From Dolomedes plantarius (lineage: Eukaryota > Arthropoda > Arachnida > Araneae > Dolomedidae), in the NCBI GenBank assembly GCA_907164885.2, contig OU015490.1, positions 11,027,466-11,091,465 of the forward strand: a stretch of 64,000 bases of DNA. The letters run 5' to 3'. The notes under the pieces were generated by a model. It was given only the letters and a program-made list of their open reading frames with translations, had not been told where the DNA came from and searched no databases. A program made the translations under genes and the position numbers. Positions 20,556-30,327 of the stretch are shown here, piece by piece (position 1 is the first letter of the stretch; each line of letters starts with the position of its first letter).

Positions 20556-22056
20556 GGGTATGGTGGGGTAAGAGGACGAACTTAAGATTCAAATATTTTT
20601 CCTGAATTCAATAAGTGGTTTAAAAACCTGAAATTTACAGAAATACTTCTTTCAACCTTTGTGTTTTATAAAAAAATTGAAACGATTTCATCTCCTCCTG
20701 GAAGATGACAAAAAATCCCCTTTCCCCCAAGAATGTAATTTTCGTCATCTTACCAATTAGGTGGGGTAAGATGACTAAGGGCGGTGGATAAGATGACGAA
20801 TCGATAACAATATAAATCAAGATATAAAGATTTATTTTCAAAAATGCAGATAAACAATTTCACTTAGGTAGTTAGTGAAAAAGGCACAGATAACACTAAA
20901 AATACAGTGACAGATTACCCATAATGAAACGAAAACTTAAAGAATTAGATACAAAAATTAAGGAAAGGTAATAAAGTTCATATACAAAAATCGCATTTCT
21001 AGGGTCTATCATCCCAGCCGGAAAATTAAACATGTGCCCAAGATTTGCATCAGAAGCACTGATACCATAATTCGGCCTTTCCCTCCTCCCCACAAATAAA
21101 GCAGTCTTTTTCCAATAATGTTTCAGTATCACAGTTGTTGTCCTCCACATGTGGAACTTCTTCTTTTGATGACTCATCAGTTGACCAGTAATCCCGTTGA
21201 CGCATCCTAGTTTTCCTTCTTTTCCTAGGTGTTTTAGGTAAACATTTAGCTTTCTTTCACGCTAATGATTCAGCTTTCATTTTCAATCTTTCCTGTCGTT
21301 TCAGTTCCATCAATTGTTTTTCTTTCTTCTTTTTTTCAAGAGCTTGTTTTACAGAGATCCAGAAATGTGGTAAGAAGACAGTTTCTTCCTTGTTTTCTGG
21401 TTGTCTTCTTGCTGGCCATCGAAAGTGGAGGAAGAGCTGAGGAAGTTGATGGCTGTGGAGATAGGGTTATTAAAATGGTAGGTTCAGGAGGAAAGGCCGA
21501 TGAAATGTGCTGCTGACAAATGGTAGGATAATCGAATTGGCTGTTTTCAACAACATCAGTGGTGTATGAAGCGTGAAATTCTTCGTCTGTGAAAATATTG
21601 CTGTCTAGAAGCTCAATGCCAGTAGCTCTGAATCCGTTCACAACAATCTGGACAGTACTAATTCTAAGGTAGGCTCCTCGTCATCTTACCCCAAAATGCC
21701 ATTTTCGATTTAAACTTGGTTATCAGTATCCAAGCTTATCGTAAATAAACTATAACATACATGATTTTTAACGTTACAAGTTGTATTTTGAGAGATAAAC
21801 ATGGAGGAGAAAAAATAACTTACCGTTGTAAATCCTTGCGCTGTGAAGTTCAAAATTTACAAACACAGATTAAAGAAATACATTTGAGTCGCCACTACTC
21901 ACAAAACGATATCAACTTATATTACTTGGAGTGGACGTCATAACCCTATACTAGAGTCTTAAGAATTGCCTGGACAGGTGCTACTATCTATGATTGCGTC
22001 GGGAAAATACCGAGTTCGCCATCTCACCCACTTCGTCATCTTACCCTACTTTCCCC
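20556..22056 (-). mobile_element. pogo/Tigger-like DNA transposon, deletion derivative
   Basis: 1501 bp flanked by TA (20554-20555 and 22057-22058). The left end reads GGGTATGGTGGGGTAAGAGG; the right end, inward, reads GGGGAAAGTAGGGTAAGATG. The core GGGTAAGATGACGA (or one mismatch) occurs about six times: near both ends and at about 20738, 20763, 20787 and 21679, in both orientations. Such repeated termini are plausible transposase-binding sites. The minus strand retains only C-terminal coding of a pogo/jerky-type transposase. Confidence 0.7.
21000..21641 (-). pseudogene. pogo/jerky-type transposase, C-terminal remnant
   Basis: The minus strand begins with NGFRATGIELLDSNIFTDEE, the typical motif after the DDE domain in Tigger/pogo transposases, where a 'GFR.TGI.P.N..VF...F' pattern is usual. 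After a Ser/Pro/Thr-rich stretch the frame shifts into a charged coiled-coil-like segment (ALEKKKKEKQLMELKRQER). This continues to a Cys-rich end with CFICGEEG and YQCF..CKSWAH, resembling a degenerate PHD-like knuckle. Frameshifts and internal stops make it non-functional. The CENP-B-like DNA-binding part and the DDE core are missing, consistent with an internally deleted element. Confidence 0.6.
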
Positions 22057-22058
22057 TA

Positions 22059-22531
22059 CATTTTTTTTACCAACGCAGAGGGTACTTTGTCCTGAGGACA
22101 TTCATACCTCCACACCGCTAATTCGTTGGCTATATTATAATGGGAGCACCATGTAGAGGGGAGCCAACATCTCTCCCTCTGAGGGGACAAAGGATATGAT
22201 AATTTATTAGAATATTTGATAGAAGACAGAATTCTTATGTTTAAATAGACATTTAATAAAAGACAAAGTAAAAGATTTTGAGCATGGATGATCGACATTT
22301 CATTCTGTTCGCACACGCCGCTGATCACGCGACACTGATTTAAATTCCGTTAACCAAAGCATGAACTGCACCTTTTTACTGTGGCGTCCACATCTTCACA
22401 CTAATGAAACCCATGGAACATTTTTTGCGTCTTCGCGGCGATTGCTGACTATTGTACGCATGCATGCTTGAACGGTCTGCCCCCCCAAGAAATCTCCGAG
22501 GGATTTATAATCCACGGAGAAGCAGACTACT
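22059..22531. other. Unassigned DNA
   Basis: Nothing could be recognised between the pogo-like element and the isolated foldback terminus. Confidence 0.35.
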
Positions 22532-22532
22532 A

Positions 22533-22598
22533 TATTCTAATGGGTTGTTCCGTAATAATAAACCATAACTTTAGGATACTTTTAGCCCGGACACCCTA
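22533..22598 (+). repeat. Isolated terminus of the foldback element family
   Basis: 'ttctaatgggttgttccg', then 'ttaggatacttttagcccgg' and 'acaccct' match the right ends of the elements at 23115-23682 and 58669-59234. Only one terminus is present, about 0.5 kb left of a complete copy. Confidence 0.7.
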
Positions 22599-23114
22599 TA
22601 TTCATCTCCAGTGTACTCGGTAGCCTTGGACATCGGCAGCAAGGGACTTGTGGGCTTCTCATAATGGAATTACAAATGAATACGCTTCAGGGAAAATAAT
22701 TTCAGAATATTGGTTCTTTATGAAGTTGGCAAGATGATTGAACTTTATCACTCACGGCAAAAAAATTTAGTGAATGTTTTTTTGAGGATAATGGTACAGC
22801 ATTTAATAAACAATAAAAATAAAAAGAGAATAAAAACATCTACTATCATCTTCAATGACCTGATAAGAATCCAGGTGTTTTGTCGATTTCATAGCATGTC
22901 ACTACCTTTACATAATTATATCCATCAGTTACAATCACATGTATGAACGACGTTATCTGTTTCATGTATTCGAGTAAATTAATGCAGACGAGCAAAGAAG
23001 ACTCTGTTGCAAAATATTTTTAGTTTTACGAGAATACCTTCTCTTTTGCCATTAAAAGAAAAATTTTGTTTAATACCACGGGCAAAACTTTATATAAAGT
23101 TTGCAAGTGATATG

Positions 23115-23682
23115 CAGGCTGTCCGGGCGAAAGGTATCCAAAATGCATGACTTATTTTTACGGAACTACCCATTAGAATTTAAAAAAATACATTTAAATA
23201 GAAAGACCATCTCACCAAGTTTTAATATCAGTCATAGACTTCGATCATAATATCATAGATTTCAATGTGTGCACCTTTTGTAGCACGAAAAACGTCTAAA
23301 TGTTAATCCAGTACTCTCCGAGTGTTCTGTAGCAAATCAAGAGTTATAACATGAATTGATTGAACGATACGCTTCTTCAACTGATCCACAGTTTCAATTT
23401 TTTTGTTTAAACAAACCGGATTTAATGAAACCCCAAGCAAAAAAGTCTAATAACGCCTGATATGCTACGAAATACTTGGAGAGAACTGGATTACCATTTA
23501 GACGTTAGTCGTGTTACAAAAGGTGCACACATCGAAATCTATGATACTATGATTGAAATCTGTGATTGATATTAAAACTTGGTGAGATGTTCTTTCTATT
23601 TAAATATTTTTTTCTAAATTCTAATGGGTAGTTCCGAAAAAATAAGTCATAACTTTTGGATAAATTCAGCCCCGACACCCTG
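23115..23682 (-). mobile_element. Foldback element, copy A
   Basis: 568 bp. Two arms of roughly 220 bp are inverted copies of each other, and each consists of a terminal repeat (CAGG.TGTCCGGGC...) plus the C-terminal end of a transposase reading frame. The spacer matches the spacer of copy B (58669-59234) in the opposite orientation. TA lies at the right edge (23683-23684). No full transposase is present, so it would need help in trans. Confidence 0.75.
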
Positions 23683-23684
23683 TA

Positions 23685-24238
23685 TTTTATAATTTTTTTT
23701 TGTGTGTCAGCAATTAATTATAAAATGACAACACTGCTTGCAGAAAATTTACGAAATAAACTGATTATTGTAATCGTGTCGATTTATTCATCTTCTATGA
23801 AACATGTTTAAAATAAATAGATATATTTGTTGTACTGGTGTAGAATTAAATAGGATGAAAAATGGTATACGGTTTTGTGGATAATTGGATATTTAGCCAC
23901 ATGTTTCACAACATTTGTAGTTATATTTTTTAATTCAAACGGAATGAAAACAAACTTCTGACTGTGCAAGAATACTAAGAAATAATTGCCGTATGTGTTT
24001 CCTAACTATTGGAAGAATATACTGAGAACTTTCGGGATGTGATAATCAATGACAGGCTGTTAATACTCGATTAAAGAAAACTTCCCAGCTGCATTTCTTT
24101 TGTTGATTTAAGACTCTTTCCTGTTGTGTTATTCACTTTGATCAGAAGTTTCAATGTCTCTATGTCTCTTTTGGATGTTATTTATTACACGTATTCAATA
24201 ATGTGAAATTAGAACATGTAATAAAATAGAAAATCGAA
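23685..24238. other. Unassigned AT-rich DNA
   Basis: No feature was recognised. Confidence 0.4.
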
Positions 24239-24550
24239 TGTAGAGAATTGCTCACTTCTACCCGCACTTTGGTGTATATAATTTGAAGTGGCAGTCTAAA
24301 TGAATTTGATACAAACACAGTTTATACAAGAAACAATGTTTATTGAATTCGTTGTACATATAGAATTTGCTTTTACAGCAATAAGCATATGTACTACTTG
24401 TACGGAATATATATTAGCATTCAATAAAAATACACTTTTCAATATTCACAAACCAGCAGAGAGTCAAACCAGCAGTTCTGCCACGTAAACTTTGGGCCCC
24501 CTAAGCACAAGCGCCGGTTAACACCTGGAGCTGCTTACCTCGTAGCTCCC
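24239..24550 (-). repeat. Diverged LTR fragment of the 6424-9949 family
   Basis: On the minus strand it matches the 3' two thirds of the LTR at 6424-6856, including 'agtttacgtggcag', 'actgctggtttgac', 'attccgtacaagtagtac', 'ttattgctgtaaaagc' and 'cacttcaaattatataca'. It ends TCTCTACA, whereas the young copy ends TCTCTATA. The 5' third of the LTR is replaced at a TTAA by a piggyBac-like terminus, suggesting an insertion into the LTR. Confidence 0.75.
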
Positions 24551-24989
24551 TTAACCCATTTAAGACAGGCGTTGCGAAAACGCAACATTAATTTCTGTAT
24601 TTTTTAAAGGCATATTCTAAGTTTTGTACGTCTGAAGTAACATTTTTATTTTATTCTCTATACTTTAATTGATCATAATAAATTTTTTGTTTCTACATTT
24701 TCCCGCTTTTAGTACTTGCAAAAAAATTTTTTTTTCTGGTATTTTGAAAGGGGAAAAAATGACTAATTTCAAATAATAACCTTAGATAGCAGCACATGTT
24801 AAATTTCCGATTTGATGCTTGTTCCGAGTTTATTAGAGACTAAAGAACAAAATGGCTTCAACAGGTAAGGCATAAGTTTTTTTTTAATGTTTCTCAATTC
24901 ATATTTTTAAAAATGTTGCGAAAACGCTACATCAGTCCAATGTGTATTATTAGAGCTGCCTAGTTTTTAAGCAGTAGATTGGTATTTTT

Positions 24990-25244
24990 TTCATTTCAGA
25001 TATGTTTGTCTCTAGAAAAAAAACGATTTTTGACATTGGAAGAGACATTGGAGTATTTTCATAGGCTAGATGATGATGATATTTCAGAATCGTCCTCAAC
25101 AGAAGGTAATGATGAACCATAATTCTACATTATCCCTCCAGATCCGGATGATTTGACGGATGAAGAAGCTATTGATGATAATATTTTATGTGAAAATGTC
25201 GAATCACCTAAAGACATTGCAGGTGAAATGGCCTTTTGAGGATT
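24990..25244 (+). repeat. Tandem duplication, unit 1
   Basis: A 255-bp unit, nearly identical to 25245-25497. Unit 2 lacks one GAT triplet and has a few substitutions. Confidence 0.9.
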
Positions 25245-25497
25245 TTCATTTCAGATATGTTTGTCTCTAGAAAAAAAACGATTTTTGACATTGGAAGAGA
25301 CATTGGAGTATTTTCATGGGCTAGATGATGATGATATTTCAGAATCGTCCTCAACAGAAGGTAATGATGAACCATAATTCTACATTATCCCTCCAGATCC
25401 GGATGATTTGACGGATGAAGAAGCTATTGATAATATTTTATGTGAAAATGTCGAATCACCTAAAGACATTGCAAGTGAAATGGCCTTTTGAGGATTT
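25245..25497 (+). repeat. Tandem duplication, unit 2
   Basis: About 252 bp, head-to-tail with unit 1, including the splice-acceptor-like sequence. Confidence 0.9.
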
Positions 25498-27054
25498 AAA
25501 TGGCTTTTTTTGAAGAATGAAAGGAAAGCGAAGAGTGTAAACTGATTCTTAAAACAGGTGGATTGATTCTTTAAAGCGAAAATTTTAACATGGAAATAAT
25601 ACATTTGTTTCTGTTTTTGCGATATTGATTCTTATAAACGGTTGACTCTAATAACCACTGATCACTATAAGCGGTGGTTATACTGTATATGCTAATATAT
25701 CATGATTAGCTTAGTAAAAAACCCAACAAAATCATATGGTGGTAATGTTGAAACAACACTTCTAGTCTTGTTTCTTCAATAAATCTGGATTTTTGTCAAA
25801 TCAGGGTTCATTATGAATTTATTCTGAGAATCAGGCAGAATTTAAAAAAAATAAATAAAAGGAGGAAAAAAATAAAACAAAAAAATCCGATTTTACATTG
25901 TCATAATTTAGGGCCTTTACAATTCATTTTTATACTTATAAAGTTTTTAACCAGTCATCATGTTGCTACTATACAATATATATATATTTTCAAATGCGGA
26001 GAAACTTGTCGCTAGACATTTGCTCAAATGTGAATTACCGGGCAGGCAATGCCTTGCAGACACCAGACCAGTATATAATATAATACTGCAATAAGTTGAA
26101 GTGTAATGACTATCTCTTTCCTATACGGTATGCTGTTTTGAAATTGAAATGTCATTTTGTTAATTTTCTGACTTACCGTTGCTCTGTCTACCCGAAATAT
26201 TCCCTGATTAAAGAAAAAAGAAATATTGTCTTATAAAATATCTATCAATTGAATTAAAAAATATCTTAAAGTTACTTCCTAAATCATGTCATATCTTTGG
26301 ACTGAAATATCAGTGAAATATGTATGGAAGTAACAGCAAACAAGTATATTTAAACCAGCAGAAAATTGACGTACAGTTGAAAGCATTCACCTTTAAAAAC
26401 ATTAAAACACTTACAAAAAAGGAACTTATAGAGAAAATTTGAAATTTTAACATTCCAAAATAAACATAATTTCTCAAAATGCAAAAATTTAGTCGTTTTA
26501 ATTTTCTCAAATGCCTTGAATTATTAAAGGGATATTCATAGTTGTACTGAACTTATAAAACTCTTTCCTGTGTTCGTATGGTGGAAATACGTATGATACA
26601 TGTATATATGCACTATATGTAGAAATGGACATAGATAATGGGATTTAGTTATTTGTTCACTAAAATTCTGCTTTAAAGTTTTTAAAAAAAGTGATAGTTT
26701 AGGACGGCGTAATAATGATAGTACTTGAACAATTTTTCGTTATTTTTGAAAACAGTACATTTTAAAACTATCCGAAGATAATAGTAAGTATATAAAGATA
26801 ATAATCATCTTACAATGAAGAAGATAAACAACCGTTCCTTTCAAGGTATTAACTTTTATTGAAATTCAAAATTAGTTTACCTTCCAAAAAACTTCTTGAT
26901 TGACGTTTTACAGAATCTTTTCATTAGACTTTCGTCGATGACACTGATAAGGCAAATGCACTGTGTCTTTTCAGTCTTAAGAATTTAGTTTTTCACTACA
27001 ATTTCCAGAAACTCCCATTTTATAATTCGAGACTGTACGTGACTGTAATCCCAG

Positions 27055-27115
27055 CGATTAGAATCTTTTGATAAGATTCAAATCACAAATTTCTAATTTC
27101 AAAAGATTCTAATCG
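27055..27115. repeat. Perfect 17-bp inverted repeat (hairpin)
   Basis: CGATTAGAATCTTTTGA at 27055-27071 is repeated as its exact reverse complement at 27099-27115, with a 27-base loop. Confidence 0.8.
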
Positions 27116-27987
27116 TAATTAAAACATCGCGGAACTTTTGCGTTTCAGAAGTTGCTGTCGCATTTATCTTTATGGCAAGCATATAATTCCAATGATGTCT
27201 TGAAAGTTCATATAATACCCGGATTCGGTTTATAAATCAAATACTGACAACATCATCCAAGTCCATAATTGTGTCTGCACGTCAAGTAACGTTTTGAATC
27301 ACATGCAAAATTACACGTTTCTGTCGACCTGTAGATTCGAGTCACATTATTGGCACAGATGTTTGCAGACGTTCGGAATCTGCTTTAAACGGTATGTCCC
27401 GGTTTAATTATCGCTTATTTAGATAAATTTGACCTCTAACGCTCTAAAACAACCAACCTGCCCGTTACAGACGAGGAAATTTTCATCAGGACAGCCAAAA
27501 TGCACGCACTTAGATGAGGTTAATAATAATACCCATTTATAAAGCAATTACCCATTTAATTACTCATTTATAAAGCAATTTCAGTGATTTGACTGACGAG
27601 TATTGTATAATCCAATGAATAACAAATACATTATCAAACAAAAAAAAGGGAAGAGATAGAAAAAATACCACATATGAAAGAATTTGCGATGAAAGAAAAA
27701 TTACATCCTGAGCAAAAAGTAAATTTTAATAATCTAGACTAGACTCAAAAGAAATCACGGTACCTAATCCTGTAAGTTTCATTATTTTAAGAGAGAGAAC
27801 GTTTGAAAGTATCAGGTCAATAATGATTAGATCACAAGCCAGAAACAAAAAGGGTTGAATGATTACTTTATTTTACAAAAGTATTTCAAGTTAGTAAATA
27901 TAATCTCGAAATCGCAGATGGCTTAATTATTTTCTTTTAATTTGAAATAATGAGTTAATTGCATACTGAACTGTGACTAGCCACGTT

Positions 27988-28008
27988 CACACACACACAC
28001 ACACACAT
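27988..28008. repeat. Short (CA)n microsatellite
   Basis: About ten CA units. Confidence 0.85.
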
Positions 28009-28543
28009 GACAAAAGATCCCATAGTTAGCTAGTGCCTCACTGAGTGCATTGATTTTCTTTCTACTCTTATCGTACCAATATCTAAAACGCAATGTAATG
28101 AAATGGCAGTAATATAAATCCACAATTGTTTTATAAAGTAAATAAATCCCAAGGAAAAAAGTAAAATATTAGGATATTTAGATGTAGGATACAATCATCC
28201 CATGCATTTCAGTGATAAAACCTATAAAAATTTTGTACTTGAAATATTTCATTTCGATTTGTTGGAACTTGACTATATTTTCTCTATATGTTGATATTAG
28301 CCCATAAACTGTCGTCATTTCACTCATAATTCTTGTTTTTCTGAGTGCGGTAAGCCCTTCCTGTGATCAGTCACAGTGTTATCGCCATATTTTTAGCTCA
28401 TTAGTTATATATCTGCTGCGAGATGTGCCTATTGAAGAGAAACAATTTTGCAATAGATCTCAAGAGTATATAGAGAATTGTTAAAAATATTATGAATTGT
28501 ACAATGTGGGTACATCGTTGACATTATGACTTGATTAATTATA

Positions 28544-29345
28544 CACTGAAAAGGCAGAAAGACTGGTACACCTGCCTAATATCATGTTGGGCCCCCACGA
28601 GCACGCAGAAGTGCTGCAACACGACGTGGCATGGATTCAACTAATGTCTGAAGGTATCCTGGAGGAAATTCACACCATGAATCCTGCAAGGCAGTCCAAA
28701 CATCTACAGGAATGCGAGGGGTGGAGGTCTCTATTGAACAGCACGTTGCAAAACATCCCAGATATTATCAATAATGTTCATGTCTGGGGATTTAGGTGGA
28801 CCAGGCTCCAGCAGCTTCAACAGTCGCCTGTTGATATGCACGGTCCATGGATTCATGAGGTTGTCTCCATACCCGTAGACGTCCATCTGCCCGATACAGT
28901 TGGGAACGAGACTCGTCAGACCAGGCAACGTGTTTCCAGTCATCCACAGTCCAATGGAGGTGTTAGCCAGAGGAGGCGTAAACCTTTTTGCAATGCAGTA
29001 AACAACGGGGCTCGAGTGGGCCTGCGGCTCGGAAAGCCCATAACAAGGATGGACCGTTCAACAGTTTGCCCGCTGAAACTTACTGAGGACCCAGAATTGC
29101 AATCCGATTTGAGCAATTTGAGGAAGTGTGGCGCGTCTATCTCGTTTAAGTATTATCGTCAGTCGTCGACGGTCCCATTCATTCAAGGTTTTTTTCTGGC
29201 AGCACCACGGGCAGAGATTTGATGTTTTACCGGTTACCTGGTATTCAGGGTACATTCCTGAAATTGTCGTTCACAAAAATCCAAATTGCATCACTACCTC
29301 AGAGATACTATGACCCATGTCTCGTGCGCCGACTATAAGGCCACG
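28544..29345 (-). mobile_element. Decayed Tc1-type transposon
   Basis: The left edge begins CACTGAAAAGG after TA and continues 'gactggtacacctgcctaat', which I recognise as the terminus of a Tc1 family common in spider assemblies (recall). The interior is a minus-strand transposase pseudogene with a large internal deletion. The other inverted terminus was not found, so the right boundary is the end of recognisable coding. Confidence 0.65.
28582..29345 (-). pseudogene. Tc1 transposase, frameshifted and internally deleted
   Basis: Segments in order on the minus strand: helix-turn-helix N-terminus (MGHSISEVVMQFGF, then DRRRLTIILKRDRRATLPQI), linker (GFPSRRPTRAPLFTALQKG), first catalytic region (WTVDDWKHVAWSDESRSQLY, containing the first Asp), then a jump to KSPDMNIIDNIWDVLQRAVQ and the C-terminus (ESMPRRVAALLRARGGPT, stop). 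The block between GRLRVWRQPHESMD and KSPDMN, which normally holds the second catalytic Asp, is deleted. The position usually occupied by the third acidic residue (IE in Tc1) reads ID. At least two frame changes occur. Confidence 0.75.
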
Positions 29346-29983
29346 TTAAAAGTCACATAAATTATGATAACCTCCATTGTAGCTGATGGAACCGATCTAA
29401 CAGCTTCGACAGACACCAGTTGCCTTACATAGGCACTGTATCGTGTTACGCTGATTCGTTGAATATCTTCGTTATCTGAATACGCACGCCTGTACCAGTT
29501 TTCCTGGCTCTTCCTAAGTAATCCAGTGTTTCTAAGTAATAGTAGCAAACTATTTGGTATTAACTCATCATCTCATTTTAAACTTAAATATCCATGAAAA
29601 CTATTTTAACAAGAATTCCTCGAGTGAAATAATCGTAACTAATTATTTAGTTGGAAATAGTTAGTAATTATAATCTTCATTGGCAAATTGTCATCAAGTT
29701 TAGAGCCAAGTAATTAGGACTGTGGCTTTTTAATTACTTAAAATCTGAATAAGCTTGTTTGACAATGATTTCGTAATTAATTTTGAAACATTTATAGCTA
29801 AATTTTTCATGGCGATTTCTCATAGGGGAACTTTGTCTAGTACTTGGAAGAAATTTTTTGATTTGATTTTGCACTTTTTTTTGTCCTAAATGTTGACAAA
29901 AGAAAAGAAAATACTGCGAAAGATACCAAAGAATAGAAAAGTATGGGGATAATCTGTGCAAACGGATTTATTGCTACACATGT
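29346..29983. other. Unassigned DNA
   Basis: The minus-strand open frame at 29333-29548 may include the extreme N-terminus of the Tc1 element or its flank. Nothing else was recognised. Confidence 0.35.
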
Positions 29984-30327
29984 GGCTCAAGGTAGCCTTG
30001 TGGTAGCGCGTCGACTTTCGGTGCTAAGGGTGCTCGGATCGAATCCGGAATATCGATATTGAATACCTCCGTCTCTAGGCCGGATATAGGCACGTTGAAT
30101 CCGTAGTCCAGAAAGTCCCTCTATGAGATCAGAAAGGGTGGGTGAGGGTACGATCCCGCCAGATACCATCCCTGGGGATGCTCGGAAAAAAATGCGGTGT
30201 CGCCTGGCTAAATATGATTCTGACCCTTGTGATGTCATTATAAATCGAAGGCATACCCCCAGTCCACTAGCCCATATGGACGTGGTCTGATATAAATTCC
30301 GCCCAGGATGATTACAAACAACAAAAG
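29984..30327 (+). repeat. tRNA-derived SINE, family B, full-length-looking
   Basis: Head with A-box 'ggtagccttgtggtagcg' and B-box 'ggatcgaatccgg'. The body contains 'acctccgtctctaggccgga', 'agaaagggtgggtgaggg' and 'gtgatgtcattataaa', and the A-rich tail contains 'acaaacaacaaaag'. It aligns along its length with 36370-36697. Confidence 0.8.

Larger units (their letters stand above)
24555..25497 (+). mobile_element. piggyBac-like transposon remnant
   Basis: TTAA at 24551-24554 is followed by CCCATTTAAGACAGGCGTTG, a CCC-starting terminus. A subterminal motif GTTGCGAAAACGCAACA recurs in part at 24913. The interior has an N-terminal piggyBac-type reading frame with a tandem duplication. The right terminus was not found, so the end given here is the end of recognisable coding. 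Confidence 0.6.
24852..25497 (+). pseudogene. piggyBac-type transposase N-terminus with duplicated exon
   Basis: A short first exon ATGGCTTCAACAG (24852-24864) is followed by GTAAGG, a good splice donor. A T-rich tract and 'tcatttcag' (ending at about 24999) form an acceptor. Allowing one extra A in an A-run, exon 2 reads SRKKRFLTLEETLEYF, then LDDDDISESSSTEGNDEP, a stop, and PPDPDDLTDEEAIDDNILCE. Early acidic DDD/SSS-rich segments of this sort are usual before the DDE domain in piggyBac transposases. The whole exon, with its acceptor, is repeated directly after itself. Both copies carry the same A-run frameshift and the same stop, so they were broken before duplication. Confidence 0.65.
25498..28541. 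other. Unassigned AT-rich DNA with one strong short hairpin
   Basis: About 3 kb without a recognised element or exon. It contains the hairpin at 27055-27115, a short (CA)n at about 27988-28008, and a duplicated 'catttataaagcaatt' near 27533-27582. Confidence 0.4.

Noticed and set aside
25000..25500. The repeated 255-bp unit considered as a CRISPR-like or satellite array
   Set aside because: There are only two long units, both with piggyBac-type coding and splice-site features, and there is no spacer pattern. No CRISPR array is present anywhere in the window.
28584..29222. A 212-codon plus-strand open frame
   Set aside because: It is the antisense of the decayed Tc1 transposase. The minus-strand pieces match the transposase family and the plus-strand frame matches nothing.
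29984..30060. tRNA-like heads in SINE families A-D considered as genuine tRNA genes
   Set aside because: Boxes A and B are present, but acceptor stems do not pair convincingly, and the same heads are followed by shared SINE bodies and tails.
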